Part shown: positions 1 to 10,503 of the stretch, piece after piece
Layout: every line of letters begins with the position of its first letter
Position numbering within the stretch: position 1 is the stretch's first letter
Origin: Chara braunii
Taxonomy: Eukaryota; Streptophyta; Charophyceae; Charales; Characeae
Direction: 5' to 3'
NCBI GenBank assembly: GCA_003427395.1
Contig: BFEA01000136.1
Coordinates: 2,576,333 to 2,606,022 of the forward strand
Length of the DNA: 29,690 nucleotides
Position numbers and translations under genes: made by a program
Notes under the pieces: generated by a model
Told to the model about the DNA's origin: nothing
Databases searched by the model: none
The model's input: the letters and a program-made list of their open reading frames with translations, nothing else

Positions 1-28
<28 letters not shown>
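1..28. repeat. Poly(A) tract at the window edge
   Basis: The first 28 bases are all A. A homopolymer at the very start probably marks where assembly stopped. It could also be the tail of a retroposed element on the plus strand lying upstream, but nothing upstream is available to test this. Confidence 0.8.
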
Positions 29-31
<3 letters not shown>

Positions 32-1860
32 AAGTGCCTGAGGCCGGAATGCTGAGTCCCTGAGTCCCTGAGGCCAGGGGCCTAGGGGTCCTTTGCTGTG
101 AATCTTGGCGAAATGCGGTATTTCTGCTGGCAAACTACGGGAACCCGATAAAGCTGCAACGAAACATCTATTTTTGCAAAGGACACTTCGAACGGACGAC
201 ATTTTTGCTGCCAAACTTCGAAACAACAATATTTTTGAAATTAACCCTTCTTCAAACAGACCCGGACTCGAACTTGTTACCACATTCTTTCTTCAAACAG
301 ACCCCAGGACGCAGTGTCGAGCGCATCGGCTCCCGCCTTTCTTGCAAAAAGGCGAGAGCCCTCCCGACCACGTCACGCAGGAGTAAATAAAACAAAGCAC
401 AACAAAAATAAGAGACAACTTGGGAACGACGCATAATAACCCCGCGAACCGCCAAGGCGGACGGGGTTGCGTCGTTCCTTCGCCGCTCTAGCCAAGTGCA
501 CCAGTCGCACTTCCTGCGAGCGCCTACGACAGGATAGGTTTCCGCAGGGCACAACTTAACTTCCGTAAGGGGCTGTCACGACCCTTAAGGGTGTATCCCT
601 ACCGAGCTACTGACCCACATACGAAAGTTTTTAGATGCAATAGCAGAGGTAGGTCAGCTAGGGGCGTTTACTCGTTCTCCGAAGCACAGGCACGCTTGGT
701 TAAAATGCCATTTGAACTCAGACGCAGTTCATTCCCTAGGGCGTTGATCTCCTAAGTACGATCGGACGCTGGTCGACTAGGACGGTCTCAACGAAGCGCG
801 AAACCCAAAAACAATCCTAGTCCCTTTAGAACATTATGAAAACAAAACAAATAAAATCAATACACCTTATATCCAATCACGCAAGATCAGTTCGGGCCGT
901 GTCGGGGAGAACACCAAACAGACGCGGAAAGCCGACTCTGATCATAAGATTAGGCACGCGCATACCAGTCAGTGTCGTCACACACACGCCCGTCTCCATA
1001 CATTCGCAATCTTCTTGGATGGCAGACTGCTTTGCGGATGATTCTTGATTAGGTGAATTACTTGAAGTGTTGCATGTATCTCTCTCTTGGAAGTGGTTCG
1101 GGGTACTCCTTTTCCTCGCCCGAGCACAAAACTCGGATCTCAGAAGTTGGACCGTCTTTATCGAATTGACAAAGTATTCGCCCGTAAAATGGTACACTCT
1201 GGGTCGATAACAGGGCCAACTGCTAAAGCAGAAAACCCCCATCTTAGATGTTCCCTAGAGAAAGAGAATGTGTTCACCGCGAGTAAATTTTTAATTGTTA
1301 TTATTTTTTTTAAATAAGTTAAAGGTATCTTTGACGAAAAGAGTTATTGGAGATACAAAAATTAAAACCATTTAGACAGGCACAAGAAGATAAGGTAATT
1401 TGGGATAAAAGAGGTATTCTCGGGAAAAGGCTAAATCTAATCGACTTCATCTCCATTATATTCACGAATTTTTTTTCATGGTAGCCGTTAAAATTATTCA
1501 CTTCAAAATACAAATGTTTTTAACATACCCGCAACAACACATGGTCCCCAAACACCAACACCGCTTGCACCGTGCGCCCAAAAAAAATAAAGGTGGCCCT
1601 GAGTGAAAAGTGCACGTGCCGCGAGCCCTAATTACTACTCCGTCGTACGCGCCTCGAGTTCCAACACCCCCACATAGAAGGCGGAGGCTCCAAGTAATGT
1701 CGCGAGTCTGCATTTCAAATTGCATGATCCCAAACGTGCACCACCGTCAGTCCATCCTCTATACCACACAGGAATGGTTCACCACCACCACACACCTAAA
1801 AAAAAAAATAATGCGGGGTTGCCGCTCGCAGCGCCGTCAAAACCAGTACCACAGTTGTCC
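29..1860. other. No recognisable gene
   Basis: Short open frames here have no recognisable motif, no consistent codon bias and no pairing with splice sites. An 8-bp direct duplication (gagtccct twice, near 54-69) lies beside the edge. The sequence is moderately AT-rich with short A runs. I see no tRNA, rRNA or transposon hallmark. Confidence 0.5.
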
Positions 1861-2365
1861 AGCAGCACTGCCACTTACTCACACATCATAACAGAAGGGC
1901 CCACTGTGTTGTAAAAAATTGGCAGCACTGCCCCTCAAAAATAATATCGCCGACACGCCCAAAACTTTGCAGCGTGACCCCGCTGTCGTTACCCGGGCTG
2001 CACCTCCTCATATACACGGACTGTTGATACCGTGTGGTAAATCAGGCAGTACCTCCCTTCAAAATGTCGCCCTCGCTGCCAAAATTTTGTGTAGCAAAGT
2101 CCATCTTTAACATACCATCACTATTGTGATGCCATACGGACAGCACCTCCTTCCACATAGAAAACTAGGTGGTGTTATCCAACCAAACGGACAACACCTC
2201 CCCAACGTGTGTTGCTAGCCGTACAACCAGACCCTCAAAGCAACCTACCACCCACAGCACCAGCGCAAGGGTGGGGCAGTGAGCTCCCTTCCCTTGGCTA
2301 TGGTCACCCTTCTCTCCCTCTCTCTACTTCTCTACAGACCTCCACTAGCAGCACCGCCCCTCACA
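1861..2365 (+). repeat. Diverged short-core repeat cluster
   Basis: A core close to GRCAGCACCTCCCCTCA recurs near 1861, 1921, 1996, 2045, 2139, 2190 and 2347, spaced irregularly by about 50-75 bp in most cases. The cores are imperfect and the sequence between them is poorly conserved. This could be an old minisatellite that has lost register. No retroelement or reading frame explains it. The repeat nature is seen by eye; the exact consensus and copy number need a self-alignment. Confidence 0.4.
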
Positions 2366-3029
2366 ATGTGATAGAGCTTATCAGCACTTGAAGTGCAAGT
2401 GAGCAGCATCACAGCCTCAACAACTATGACGCAAGTCTGGATGTTGCTGGCTTTTATAACCAGTAAAAGATTGTGGGCAGCAACTTTGCCCATAGTCAAA
2501 ATTCGAAACTAGTCTGAGACCTTGATCTGAGCCTACAATCAAGGGCCACAAACCTTGGCGTCCCCTTAGGGAAACCAAGGTCTGCCAATTCCAGAAGCAT
2601 CTAGTCTTTTTCCCTGGCCACATGTTTCAAGAAATTGTTGTACCCAACCAAAATGTTGCAGCCTATTCAAAAATCGAACAAACACAACACACTCACTCAC
2701 ATTCATTTATACACGCACCTAACCACAATGGATGTCATGTATGTGACCGTTTTTTTTTTTTTTTCATTTTCATTTTCTTTTTTCATCCCTTTTTTTTTTA
2801 CTAATCTCCTCGTTTTTCCCTGTAGGAGGTAACTTGCTGTTCATAACGAACAACCATCACCCCTACTTAGTCATTTCACAGAGTCGAACTAGAGTCAAGC
2901 TCAACAGGTTCTTCTGCTTTGTGTGGCCGCACCTAGGCACCTACGTCGGTAATCACTTGCGTCAAAATTTGTTGTCTGTTTTCGAAAACCAACAGGTGTA
3001 GAGAAACGATGCCACGACGTAAGGAAACG
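2366..3029. other. No recognisable gene; T-rich tracts
   Basis: Nothing coding is recognised. The only notable structure is a cluster of T and CATTTT runs at about 2750-2800. Confidence 0.5.
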
Positions 3030-3720
3030 AGGGGAAGGGGAAAAAACAAACAACAAAGAAGAAAAAAGCAAAAGAAAAAGAAAAGGGAAAACAAAAACCT
3101 AAAAAATATGAAGAGCAAAAAAAAAAAAAACTTTGTAGTGTGATCGTTCGAAATAACGGGCACCACTGCTGCCTTTTGGGGACTATAAGTTCTAGTTTCT
3201 GTGACTTTCATATGCGTCATGTGACGCTTCCGTTTTCGTTTTTTTTTTTTTTTTCTTTTCTTACTTAAACCCGTTCTAACAGGCGCAACCACTGTATGTG
3301 GCATGTAACCAGAGGGTAAAAAACAAACGTGTGAGACAGTGTGACAATGTATATTTTCATGTTTTGGCTGAAAATTCATCTCAATTTTGCTCATGCTATC
3401 GATGGAAACCCAGTCTGTTTCATCGAAACGAACGGGCACCTAGAGAACTCACACCAACCTGAAAAGAAAAATCTAAAAGAAAATAATTTTTTTTTTTTTA
3501 ATCTAAAAGAAGGAAAAAAAAAAAAAACTAAAAAAAAAAATCTTAAAGAAAATATAAAGGGAAAAAAAAAGGGAAAAAAAACTTACCTCGAGAAATCAGT
3601 CGTCAGTTAAAACGGGCTGCGATTGCAGTTTCCTCCTTTTTCCTTCGCCTTCCAATTGACAGTTCACTTTTACCTCTTTTCCTTTAGTTTTTTTTCTTTT
3701 TCCTTTTTTTTTTCCCCTTT
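3030..3720. repeat. Purine-rich and pyrimidine-rich tracts
   Basis: A-rich purine runs (about 3037-3130 and 3455-3590) are followed by a mirror-composition pyrimidine run (about 3632-3720). The A-rich block near 3556-3582 is nearly complementary to the T-rich block near 3690-3720, so the strand could fold back. Low-complexity open frames within these runs are not genes. A small perfect palindrome, GCGTCATGTGACGC, lies at 3212-3225. Confidence 0.6.
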
Positions 3721-3734
3721 GGCTTAGGCCAACG

Positions 3735-3805
3735 ACAAATCGTGTCTCGGGGCTTCTCAAGCACGAGCTGTTGAAATTCAGACTTGAGTTTGAATCCCTG
3801 ACGAG
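3735..3805 (+). repeat. tRNA-like module, SINE fragment
   Basis: A pol III B-box-like sequence (GAGTTTGAATCCC) lies at about 3785-3798. The ends of the module can pair (GTCTCG with CGAGAC). The stretch from CTGTTGAAAT to GAATCC is clearly similar to the tRNA-derived head of the minus-strand SINE at 25021-25311, so this is probably a stray head of that family. The anticodon arm does not pair well, so it is not a functional tRNA. It ends next to a U6 fragment on the other strand. Confidence 0.4.
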
Positions 3806-3811
3806 ACGAAA

Positions 3812-3862
3812 CATTTCAGACTATTTCTCGATTTATGCATGTCATCTTTGTGCAGGGGCAAC
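3812..3862 (-). pseudogene. U6: U6 snRNA 3'-half fragment
   Basis: Read on the minus strand, this matches the 3' half of plant U6 snRNA, from the internal stem-loop (GCCCCTGCACAAAGATGAC) through the conserved tail (CATAAATCGAGAAATAGTC). U6 is the catalytic RNA of the spliceosome. About seven differences from the plant sequence known to me are almost all transitions of the C-to-T or G-to-A kind, as expected in an old methylated copy. The 5' half, with the ACAGAGA box and AGC triad, is absent. It is a dead fragment. The tail type argues for the green lineage over animals. Confidence 0.8.
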
Positions 3863-3883
3863 CTCAAAACTCCGCTTGGCTGA

Positions 3884-3920
3884 TTTCGGCCACGCGATCT
3901 CATCGATCGCATGGCCGGAA
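3884..3920. repeat. Imperfect inverted repeat
   Basis: GGCCACGCGATC (3888-3899) and GATCGCATGGCC (3905-3916) form a hairpin with one mismatch and a 5-base loop. It extends outward to 16-bp arms with two mismatches. There is no U tract or coding context to give it a role. It lies immediately upstream of the U6 fragment on that fragment's strand. Confidence 0.6.
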
Positions 3921-4839
3921 TAAGTTGTGCCTGAATACCCTATGAGATCGGCCAGCTTCAAAAGGAGTTAGCCTAGTGGCACGACATGTTGGATTCGATC
4001 TTGGTATCCATCGGGTGAAAGTCTGATATGATGACCTACAAGACTAGCTCCTATTTCACATTGAAATAGGAACCGCCTGCGACTCTTCTATGTGAAGAGC
4101 TCAACCACCAACAGGCACCCCCTTTCATTTGGCAGACTCTCCCCCTGCCCTTCCTCTCATGGCATGTCGCGCGTCCATGACCGCTGACCCTTCCCATTGA
4201 CAATAGCACCGACCCTTTCAGTCCTCGGTGTACACTCAAACCCCACAAATTGGTTAGCTTAGGAGATAAATAACCAAGTGTCGCAGCTCTCCCGCGCCGC
4301 GGCCCTAAACCCGGCGCGATAGTTCCTTTGAACCCACTGAGGTTCGTAATTGTTAGATAGGATAGGTTTAGCCTTAGTATTCCCACGGAGACTCGACGAA
4401 ACGGCGCAGCATTTATTTCACAGTCTAAGTTTTTTTTTTTTTTTTTTCCTATAAATATTACAATTCAGATGTTTTCTTTAATTCTTCTGAGCGTGAAAAA
4501 TCGCCAACGTTGGCACTTGAAAATCCCTAGACTGGACCCACCTGCACCTGCCGATCGCCGGCCCCCCTAAGAACCCGGTCCGTATGGCCAAGAAAGGTGA
4601 GTTTCGGCCGACGGGAGTAGCGGTGGTTTAATGAGACTAGCGTTTGTCTAAAGTTTATTCAGACCTGACCTATGACCGAAATACTAAAACTTTTTAAACT
4701 TTACTACAGATGCCTGAGGCGTCAGAGAGAAATGGCGATAGTCGGTAGTTTCTAGCAGGGTTGCAGAGGCGCGCAAACGTGGGAATGCTAAAGGTTGACC
4801 TCTTCTACCTAAAATAATGACTAAGCCTCGCGATTTAGG
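3921..4839. other. No recognisable gene
   Basis: The open frames here are short and carry no recognisable motif. A T run of about 18 sits near 4431-4447. A phrase near 4608 (gacgggagtagcggtggttt) resembles one near 5380, which hints that the repeat region to the right may be bracketed by related sequence. Confidence 0.45.
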
Positions 4840-5310
4840 GCCTAGGTACGCTGAAAAGAACGGCTGCGTCGAGTATAGGATCATGCTCTGCAACGTGTGG
4901 GCCAACGGGAAGTACCCCAACTTCCGCGATTTTTTGCACCCAAAAGGATGACTCATCAACTCTACAAATTGACAGGCCTGTAGATTCAGTCGTCGACTTT
5001 TCACAAAAAATATTTAAAAAACTCAAAAAAAAAAATAAGACTGTGAAATAAATACCACGCCAATTCGTTCAATATTTCATTTTTGCCGCGGCTGTAGTAT
5101 CTCGTGTCGACCAAGGGGAAAAATACCCCAACTTCAACGATTTTTAACGTCCAATGCAATGCTTTAAAATTTCTGAAACTTTGAGGGCCCGCAAATTTCG
5201 TTGTGATATTTCCAAGAAAAATTATTAAAAAAAATAATACAAATAATTTCAACCCGAAATAAATCATTGGGGCAATTCGATGCATATTCAATTTTTCCCA
5301 CTCCACCAGT
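4840..5310. repeat. Diverged tandem repeat, 211-bp period
   Basis: Two independent anchors recur exactly 211 bp apart. TACCCCAACTTCCGCGATTTTT at 4913 pairs with a near copy at 5124, and GAAATAAATA at 5045 pairs with GAAATAAATC at 5256, followed by CAATTCG in both. Intermediate anchors (CGGCTG…AGTAT) also align. This suggests about two full units and part of a third, well diverged. Minus-strand open frames across both units share a KI-x-EVGV phrase, which follows from the DNA repeat and does not by itself show a gene. Confidence 0.6.
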
Positions 5311-5696
5311 TCCCCCCACTGTGCTACTGGTAGGCTGATAGCCCTCATGGACCTGTGTTACCACTCTCCCCAAATTTAGGACGGCAGGGGTAGTGGTGGT
5401 TTGAGTCCCTCAATTCAACAGAAAAGTCGGACAACATCCGACATAAAGAAACCCGAGCAGATACCCTTGTAAGGGTTTCAACTCCGACAACGGATCTCCA
5501 CTGAAACAGGCCCTAGGACTGAATCCCACTGACCTGGCTACCAAAGGACTGACTCCTGTTTGAATCTTTGAAAACCAAATCCTGTAATCACTGGGAGACC
5601 GACAATATAAACTGACACTCTCGGAATCACACACCGTCTCAATTGTCATGATCAAGGTCTCAACATGTAGCCTTTTTTTTTTCCTCGAAACATCAT
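5311..5696. other. No recognisable gene
   Basis: A minus-strand open frame of about 80 codons (5410-5655) has no recognised motif. A short perfect hairpin GTCGGA-CAACA-TCCGAC lies near 5426. Nothing else is supported. Confidence 0.45.
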
Positions 5697-5748
5697 TACC
5701 AACTTAACCATTCAAGAAATTGTACCAACTTAACCATTCAAAAATATG
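5697..5748 (+). repeat. 26-bp tandem duplication, two copies
   Basis: TACCAACTTAACCATTCAA occurs at 5697 and again at 5723, giving a 26-bp unit present twice with a few differences at its end. Confidence 0.85.
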
Positions 5749-5980
5749 TGCCAACCCTTGAGTATGGGGATCCAGTGGTCCCTGCATCGTGTGAATTTCG
5801 TGAGAATTTCACCAAAGCACTGTCGAAATAACTGTTCAGGTATCCACACAGGCACTCTTCATTCTTATGGGTAAACATAAAAGATAATTCCAGCCCAGGG
5901 ACGAAAGTGAAGGTCCTTGCACTATGAAGAAAATAACCTATAACTGCAAGCTTTTATTGTTTATTGGAGAAAGAGTCAAA

Positions 5981-6009
5981 GGGGCTCCTTAGACACTCCT
6001 TGGGGCATC
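5981..6009 (+). repeat. Left terminal inverted repeat
   Basis: It pairs with 8086-8114 with four mismatches in the first 24 positions and a one-base gap after that. It begins GGGGCTC directly after AAA. Confidence 0.55.
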
Positions 6010-6226
6010 CTCGGGGCCCAAGGAAGTTTCCTTTGGGGTTTTGAAGGAAATTCCCGTCGTCGTTCCACCTATCCTTAGGGTGTTCTCCCAAGGATGATTC
6101 CTTTCAGCTCCCGACGACCATTTTCATAATATTATATTCGGTCGTGGGGGGGGCAATGCCTTGTTCCATTGGGTGATGTCCGTCTTGCTACGGTGTCGTC
6201 CAGCTGCCGAAGGCGTGAAATTTTGA

Positions 6227-6987
6227 ATGGCGTTGGGGACCGGAAAAAAAACCCTTAAAAAAGCAATGGACCTCCCCGTTCGAAAATCAAATTTCAAATT
6301 GGGTGTTGGATGTTACAACGACGAAGAGGGGCAAGTGGCCTCCATATCTGCGATGGTGAAAATGGGCATTTGCAGCGGTATAGTGGAGTCCTCGTACATC
6401 GTCACAAATTTGTGAACGCCCCGCGAAGTTCTATGGCCATCGCCTCGACATGCCGCCACGCCTATGTGTTGAGTCGAGCACACGCGGGGAACGTTGTTGG
6501 GGACTTGGCACTGAGGTTACCGTGTTTTTGGCGAGTTGGTAGACTGTTGTATTTACGTGGTTCATGAACATTGCTACACACATGCCGATGGAGGGCGGGA
6601 GCGACGACGGATGTGCAAAGTTGACGACAATCAAGAAGACTGCCGCGACAGTGGTTGTGACGGTCGTGCTCTTTCGTTGTCATCAGAAGAGGCATTGGGC
6701 AGAATAAGAGCGCAGATCCGCGCGCGGAGGAGGAAGACGCTTCATCAAGTCTCAGTTGAAGGGCTGGATACCGTGCCCAACACCGAGGCTGTTTTTGCGC
6801 CATGGGTTGCCGTGTTCTTCCACGAGCGACGCCGACGTGGTGAATGAAAAGGAGGAAGGGGCGGGTGCAGGAGGACCTCAGGCAATGCGATGATGCGATG
6901 GAGGAGTACTTCTGGGAGGAGTTGCGTATGTCGCCACGTGTCTTTCGGGCGATGGAGATTGCATGCAATGTCGATGAACCCCTGTAG
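6227..6987 (+). pseudogene. Broken reading frames inside the transposon, possible transposase remnant
   Basis: Three plus-strand frames follow each other with stops or shifts between them: 6227-6415, 6536-6847 and 6844-6987. The last begins MKRRKGR and holds EEYFWEELRMSPRVFRAMEI. This resembles the N-terminal R-M-S-x-x-x-F helix found before the DDE domain of PIF/Harbinger transposases. The first frame has a helix-turn-helix-like phrase (KMGICSGIVESSYIV), but it comes before the RMS segment, the reverse of the usual order, so one identification may be wrong or the element rearranged. No Asp/Glu triad is visible. Confidence 0.35.
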
Positions 6988-7191
6988 GACGCGCTGTTGA
7001 TGTCGATGTCAAGTGCAGTCGGTGTCGATCCCTCGTCTTCTCTGTTGGAGGCCTTCGATAGAGGTCGACCATCAACGATAGAGGATGGACACGTGGAACA
7101 GGAGGACCACGACAAACAAAATTGCCTAGGAGCGGCAGTGGCAACCTTCAATAGAGGTCGGTCATCAACAACACGTACGATAGGGCCGTAA

Positions 7192-7795
7192 TTCTACGAC
7201 GACGGTGAAGGTCCACCAAATGATGACGATGAAGGGAGCAGACGGTAGAGGACAGCATACGACACATGCACTCTAACACCTCGTACGCCCTTGCACTGCG
7301 AGCCGGGTCGTGGCCTGCGCAGTGGCTTCTTGAGTGGTCCACTGAAGACTTGCTCTTCGCCTGCCGCAAGTCTATGCCGATGTCCTTCTTCGCAGACCGC
7401 CTCTTGTGTGTACGTCCAGACACCCTATCGAGGATGCAGACCGGGAAGAAGACGATAAGGACAAGCAAAAGGATGACCAGGAGCAGGAACATCAGCCTTC
7501 GAAAGACATCGGCCATGAAAGGCAAGTGGGGAAGGGCAGTAGCTAGACGACGATGGTGCACCTCCAGCAAACGGCGACGAAGAGGGTTGCAAACGATAGA
7601 ATGCAACATGGGACAAACGCCTTGTAATGTTTTTCGACGCGGAATACAGTGGGTAATCGGAGCAAGGGGGGTCGGCTGAAGTACTTAAATTTGTCGACCG
7701 TTCGACCCCTTTCCGTTTGGCGGCATGCATTGCGAGGGAGAACATTGGTCGACGACTTCCGCGGGGGCTGGCCAGCCACCAACGGTTACCATTGG
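7192..7795 (+). pseudogene. Decayed acidic reading frames inside the transposon
   Basis: Plus-strand frames show a repeated acidic phrase, DDGEGPPNDDDEGSRR near 7192 and DDDGAPPANGDEEGCKR near 7536, each followed by an in-frame TAG. Between them is a charged stretch (DREEDDKDKQKDD near 7439). A later open piece (about 7650-7795) reads FVDRSTPFRLAACIARENIG. These look like remains of one low-complexity, charged protein interrupted by stops. The family is not recognised. It could be an accessory ORF of the element or captured host sequence. Confidence 0.3.
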
Positions 7796-7938
7796 CGTAA
7801 GGTTCCTGGAAGCTGAACATTGAAGACCCAAGATGTCCGTGCGCTGCCCGGTAGGAACTCCAATAGACCAGCCGACGAAAATTTTTTGCCGACGACAGGT
7901 GCCCTCACCGCTCCGATTATCGTAGATTCTTGACCTTC

Positions 7939-7960
7939 AAGGGACCTCGGGAGGTCCCTT
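7939..7960. repeat. Perfect 10-bp hairpin near the transposon's right end
   Basis: AAGGGACCTC and GAGGTCCCTT are separated by GG. Subterminal hairpins are common in non-autonomous DNA elements; any function here is unknown. Confidence 0.8.
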
Positions 7961-8085
7961 GGGGGATGCCACCAAATGGCTGTAGCTCAAGGACACCCCG
8001 AAGATTCCCCAAGGAAATTTTTTAACACTTTTTTTCCGTTTTCATCCCCGAGGATAGGCGGAACAAAATTTTCCTCGGGGGATTT

Positions 8086-8114
8086 GCATGCCCGAGGACT
8101 GTATAATGAGCCCC
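8086..8114 (-). repeat. Right terminal inverted repeat
   Basis: Read on the minus strand it begins GGGGCTCATTATACAG and mirrors 5981-6009. AAA follows directly on the plus strand. Confidence 0.55.
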
Positions 8115-9337
8115 AAAGCCTTGGATGTACTGAAAGCTCAAAGGTTTGTTAATTTTTCAACGTTGATTCTTGTGAGTGACCAGACAAATCTCCTTATACG
8201 GATTGTCCGTAATTCTCAAAATGGACTCAATGAAGTCTCATTCTTGACCCAGATTACGAAAACGATCTACAACACACTCGACCCTCGTTTTGGACCCCTC
8301 ATCCGAAACACAAAACTTCACACAAAAAAAAACATCATCAACAATCCTACAACCCGTCACCAACACCTTTTCCGTTTGCAGGTTCGATAAGAACCAAAAC
8401 TCATCATATGCACAAAGCAAGCACGCCAGCGCCGGGCTCGTCGTTTTTGCCATGTGGATTCTAACGGTTTGTCAATTGAAGTTCTCGGACGCCATCACAA
8501 ATGTTTTACTCAATTCAAATTAAACAAAATGCATAATATTTGCGAAACTTATTCGGAACGAACCATCTTGGCCTTTGACCTTCGTCATTCGTGCCATCTT
8601 TCTTCCCAGCATCGTTGCATTACCTAGCCGCTCCTAGCGTTGCCCGATCTTTCGCTTCAGCAGCTTGACGTCCAAACTTGTCCGCCACAAAAAGAGGGAG
8701 AGTAAACCTCTCTCCCTGGAGATATAGCGGTCTACTTGCCTCTTGGGAGATGACTTCCAGGCCGCTCGGCCTCCCAAGCAACAGGGACCTCCTCCACGTC
8801 GGAGGGAAACAACATTGCAGACTCTGATATTGCCCGTACAGGCGCTAGACTCAACTTCTTGGACTGAGAACTACCTCGACCTATTTTGTTTTTTGGGGTA
8901 ATTATGGCGCAGTCATGAAAGTAGTTTCTAAATGCATTTCAAACTGCTATTTTTTTTTATTTTTTATTTTTGAATAACCGAACAATGTTTTTTTAACAAC
9001 TAGGAATCGGCCCAACATCCCTTACAAAATTAGGTGGGGCCCAGAGTGGGCAAGGCATCATCGGCCAAACACATCGAGGGCACCACTAGATTTCACCCCA
9101 CAACCAACTCCACAACCAACTCCACAACCCCAACCACTGAGAAGTCAACGAAAATTATCATCAAAATTTTAGTTCATCACCAAGAAACTCTAATCACAAC
9201 AGTCGTGACAACCCTAATTTAGTGACCCAAATTCCACTAGCCATCAAGAAAGCTTCAACCAACCCTCATTCTGCAAACCAGCCAGCAACGAAGATCTGAA
9301 AGACTGAAACTAATAAGAAATTCGCACTGATCTACCC
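8115..9337. other. No recognisable gene
   Basis: Short open frames without motifs. A purine hairpin-like phrase occurs near 8695-8715 (GGGAGAG…CTCTCCC). A CCACAACCAACT short tandem lies at about 9098-9130. The stretch 8940-9000 is very AT-rich. Confidence 0.45.
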
Positions 9338-9441
9338 TTAATACCTAATTAACAAAGACAGTCACAACACTTCCAACTCTATACCTTCCCTGAATACCTA
9401 ATTAACAAGAACAGTCACAAATTTTAACTCTATACCTTATT
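9338..9441 (+). repeat. 53-bp tandem duplication, two copies
   Basis: ATACCTAATTAACAA, then AGACAGTCACAA and CTCTATACCTT, occur at 9341 and again at 9394 in the same order. The two units differ by small indels. Confidence 0.8.
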
Positions 9442-9729
9442 ATAGGGCTTATAGGCCTACAGATTGCAAAATTCCTTCTATAAAGAGACTTGTTAATTCC
9501 TAATATAAATTAGGAAATTCAACGCGGTCAAACTTTGATGAGCAAGGCGGTTAAGCGAAAACTGTCCAAGATTGTAGGTTCATTGAGGGGGGGAACCATC
9601 AAGCCCAACATCTCAGATGACCCCCACTGATCACAAATCACTGATGGCGCGGAGCAATGAAAAACAAACCATCAAACCGAGAGAAAGCAGCTGCCGTGTG
9701 AGCAAGATAAAACAACCAACGAGCAACCG

Positions 9730-9786
9730 CAAAGCCGCTACACCAGCTTGAGTCTTCAAAGCCCCTACACCAACTTGAGTCTTTAG
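9730..9786 (+). repeat. 27-bp tandem duplication, two copies
   Basis: AGCCGCTACACCAGCTTGAG near 9733 is repeated at 9760 with three changes. Confidence 0.75.
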
Positions 9787-10503
9787 AACCAAGCAAACTG
9801 TCATGATCAACACAGGATTCGTGAAAACCATACAAAACTACAAAATACAACATTTTGTATAGAGTGAAAAATTAGAACTCAAACTTCTATTTCTAGGTTT
9901 AAAAAAAAATACATTTTTGACCACTTTCCAAAAGACAAAGCGAAAAATGAGACAAACCGTCGTCGAGCGATCCTCAAAATGTGGAGGAAAACTCTTGCTT
10001 GCAAAGATCCTCTTATAGGACTAGAAGTCATTCTCAATAGATTGGCAAAAAGGAAGAGCTCCAATAAAACAAACTTGAAAGGTGTAAAAAAAACAGTTTC
10101 AGTGAATTCTGGCATGTAGGGCTATATGTCGTTTCAAACATTTCATAGACTCTATAAAACAATTTTGAAGTTAATAATAAATTTTTTTCACCAAACAATG
10201 GTTGTTATTAAGGTTGAATATCCGGTCCCACCGGGGCCCCCTACCCCCATCGAAACCGGGCCGGTCGTACCGGCCGGTGGACCTCGTCGGTTCCCTCCCA
10301 GTTCCCCTTTGTGCATTTCGATCGGGGAGGGGTTTCAATTTTTTTTGGGGCGGGGAGGCCTCCATGTGGGTCGTGGAGGCCTGCCGAACCCCAAAAAAAT
10401 TAACAGGGTTTGGTAGGCCTGCCAGAATATTGAAAAACTAGCGGTCTATCCGGACCTTCGATTTGGTGAGATCTGCGGCCCCGATAGGCCGCCGTTTTTT
10501 TAA
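9787..10503. other. No recognisable gene; GC-rich patch with palindrome
   Basis: An AT-rich stretch gives way near 10220 to a GC-rich patch of about 250 bp containing the perfect inverted repeat GGCCGGT-CGT-ACCGGCC (10259-10275) and repeated AGGCCTGCC phrases. The abrupt composition change suggests an inserted element, but no clear terminal repeats were found. Confidence 0.4.

Larger units (their letters stand above)
5981..8114. mobile_element. Putative decayed DNA transposon, PIF/Harbinger-like
   Basis: The left end reads GGGGCTCCTTAGACACTCCT (5981-6000). The right end, read inward on the minus strand from 8114, is GGGGCTCATTATACAGTCCT. About 20 of the first 24 positions agree, and further subterminal similarity follows (both carry TTCCRCCTATCCT inside). 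AAA flanks both ends directly (5978-5980 and 8115-8117), consistent with a 3-bp target duplication, the size typical of PIF/Harbinger. Inside are broken plus-strand reading frames rich in Arg and acidic residues. No DDE catalytic motif was found, so the superfamily call is tentative; the inverted-end pairing is the stronger evidence. Confidence 0.5.

Noticed and set aside
1-1300. rRNA or organelle fragment
   Set aside because: No conserved rRNA core phrase could be recognised on either strand.
6462-7151. 229-codon minus-strand open frame, the longest in the window
   Set aside because: It is antisense to better, charged plus-strand frames in the transposon; its Ser/Arg-rich composition is what the complement of those frames would give.
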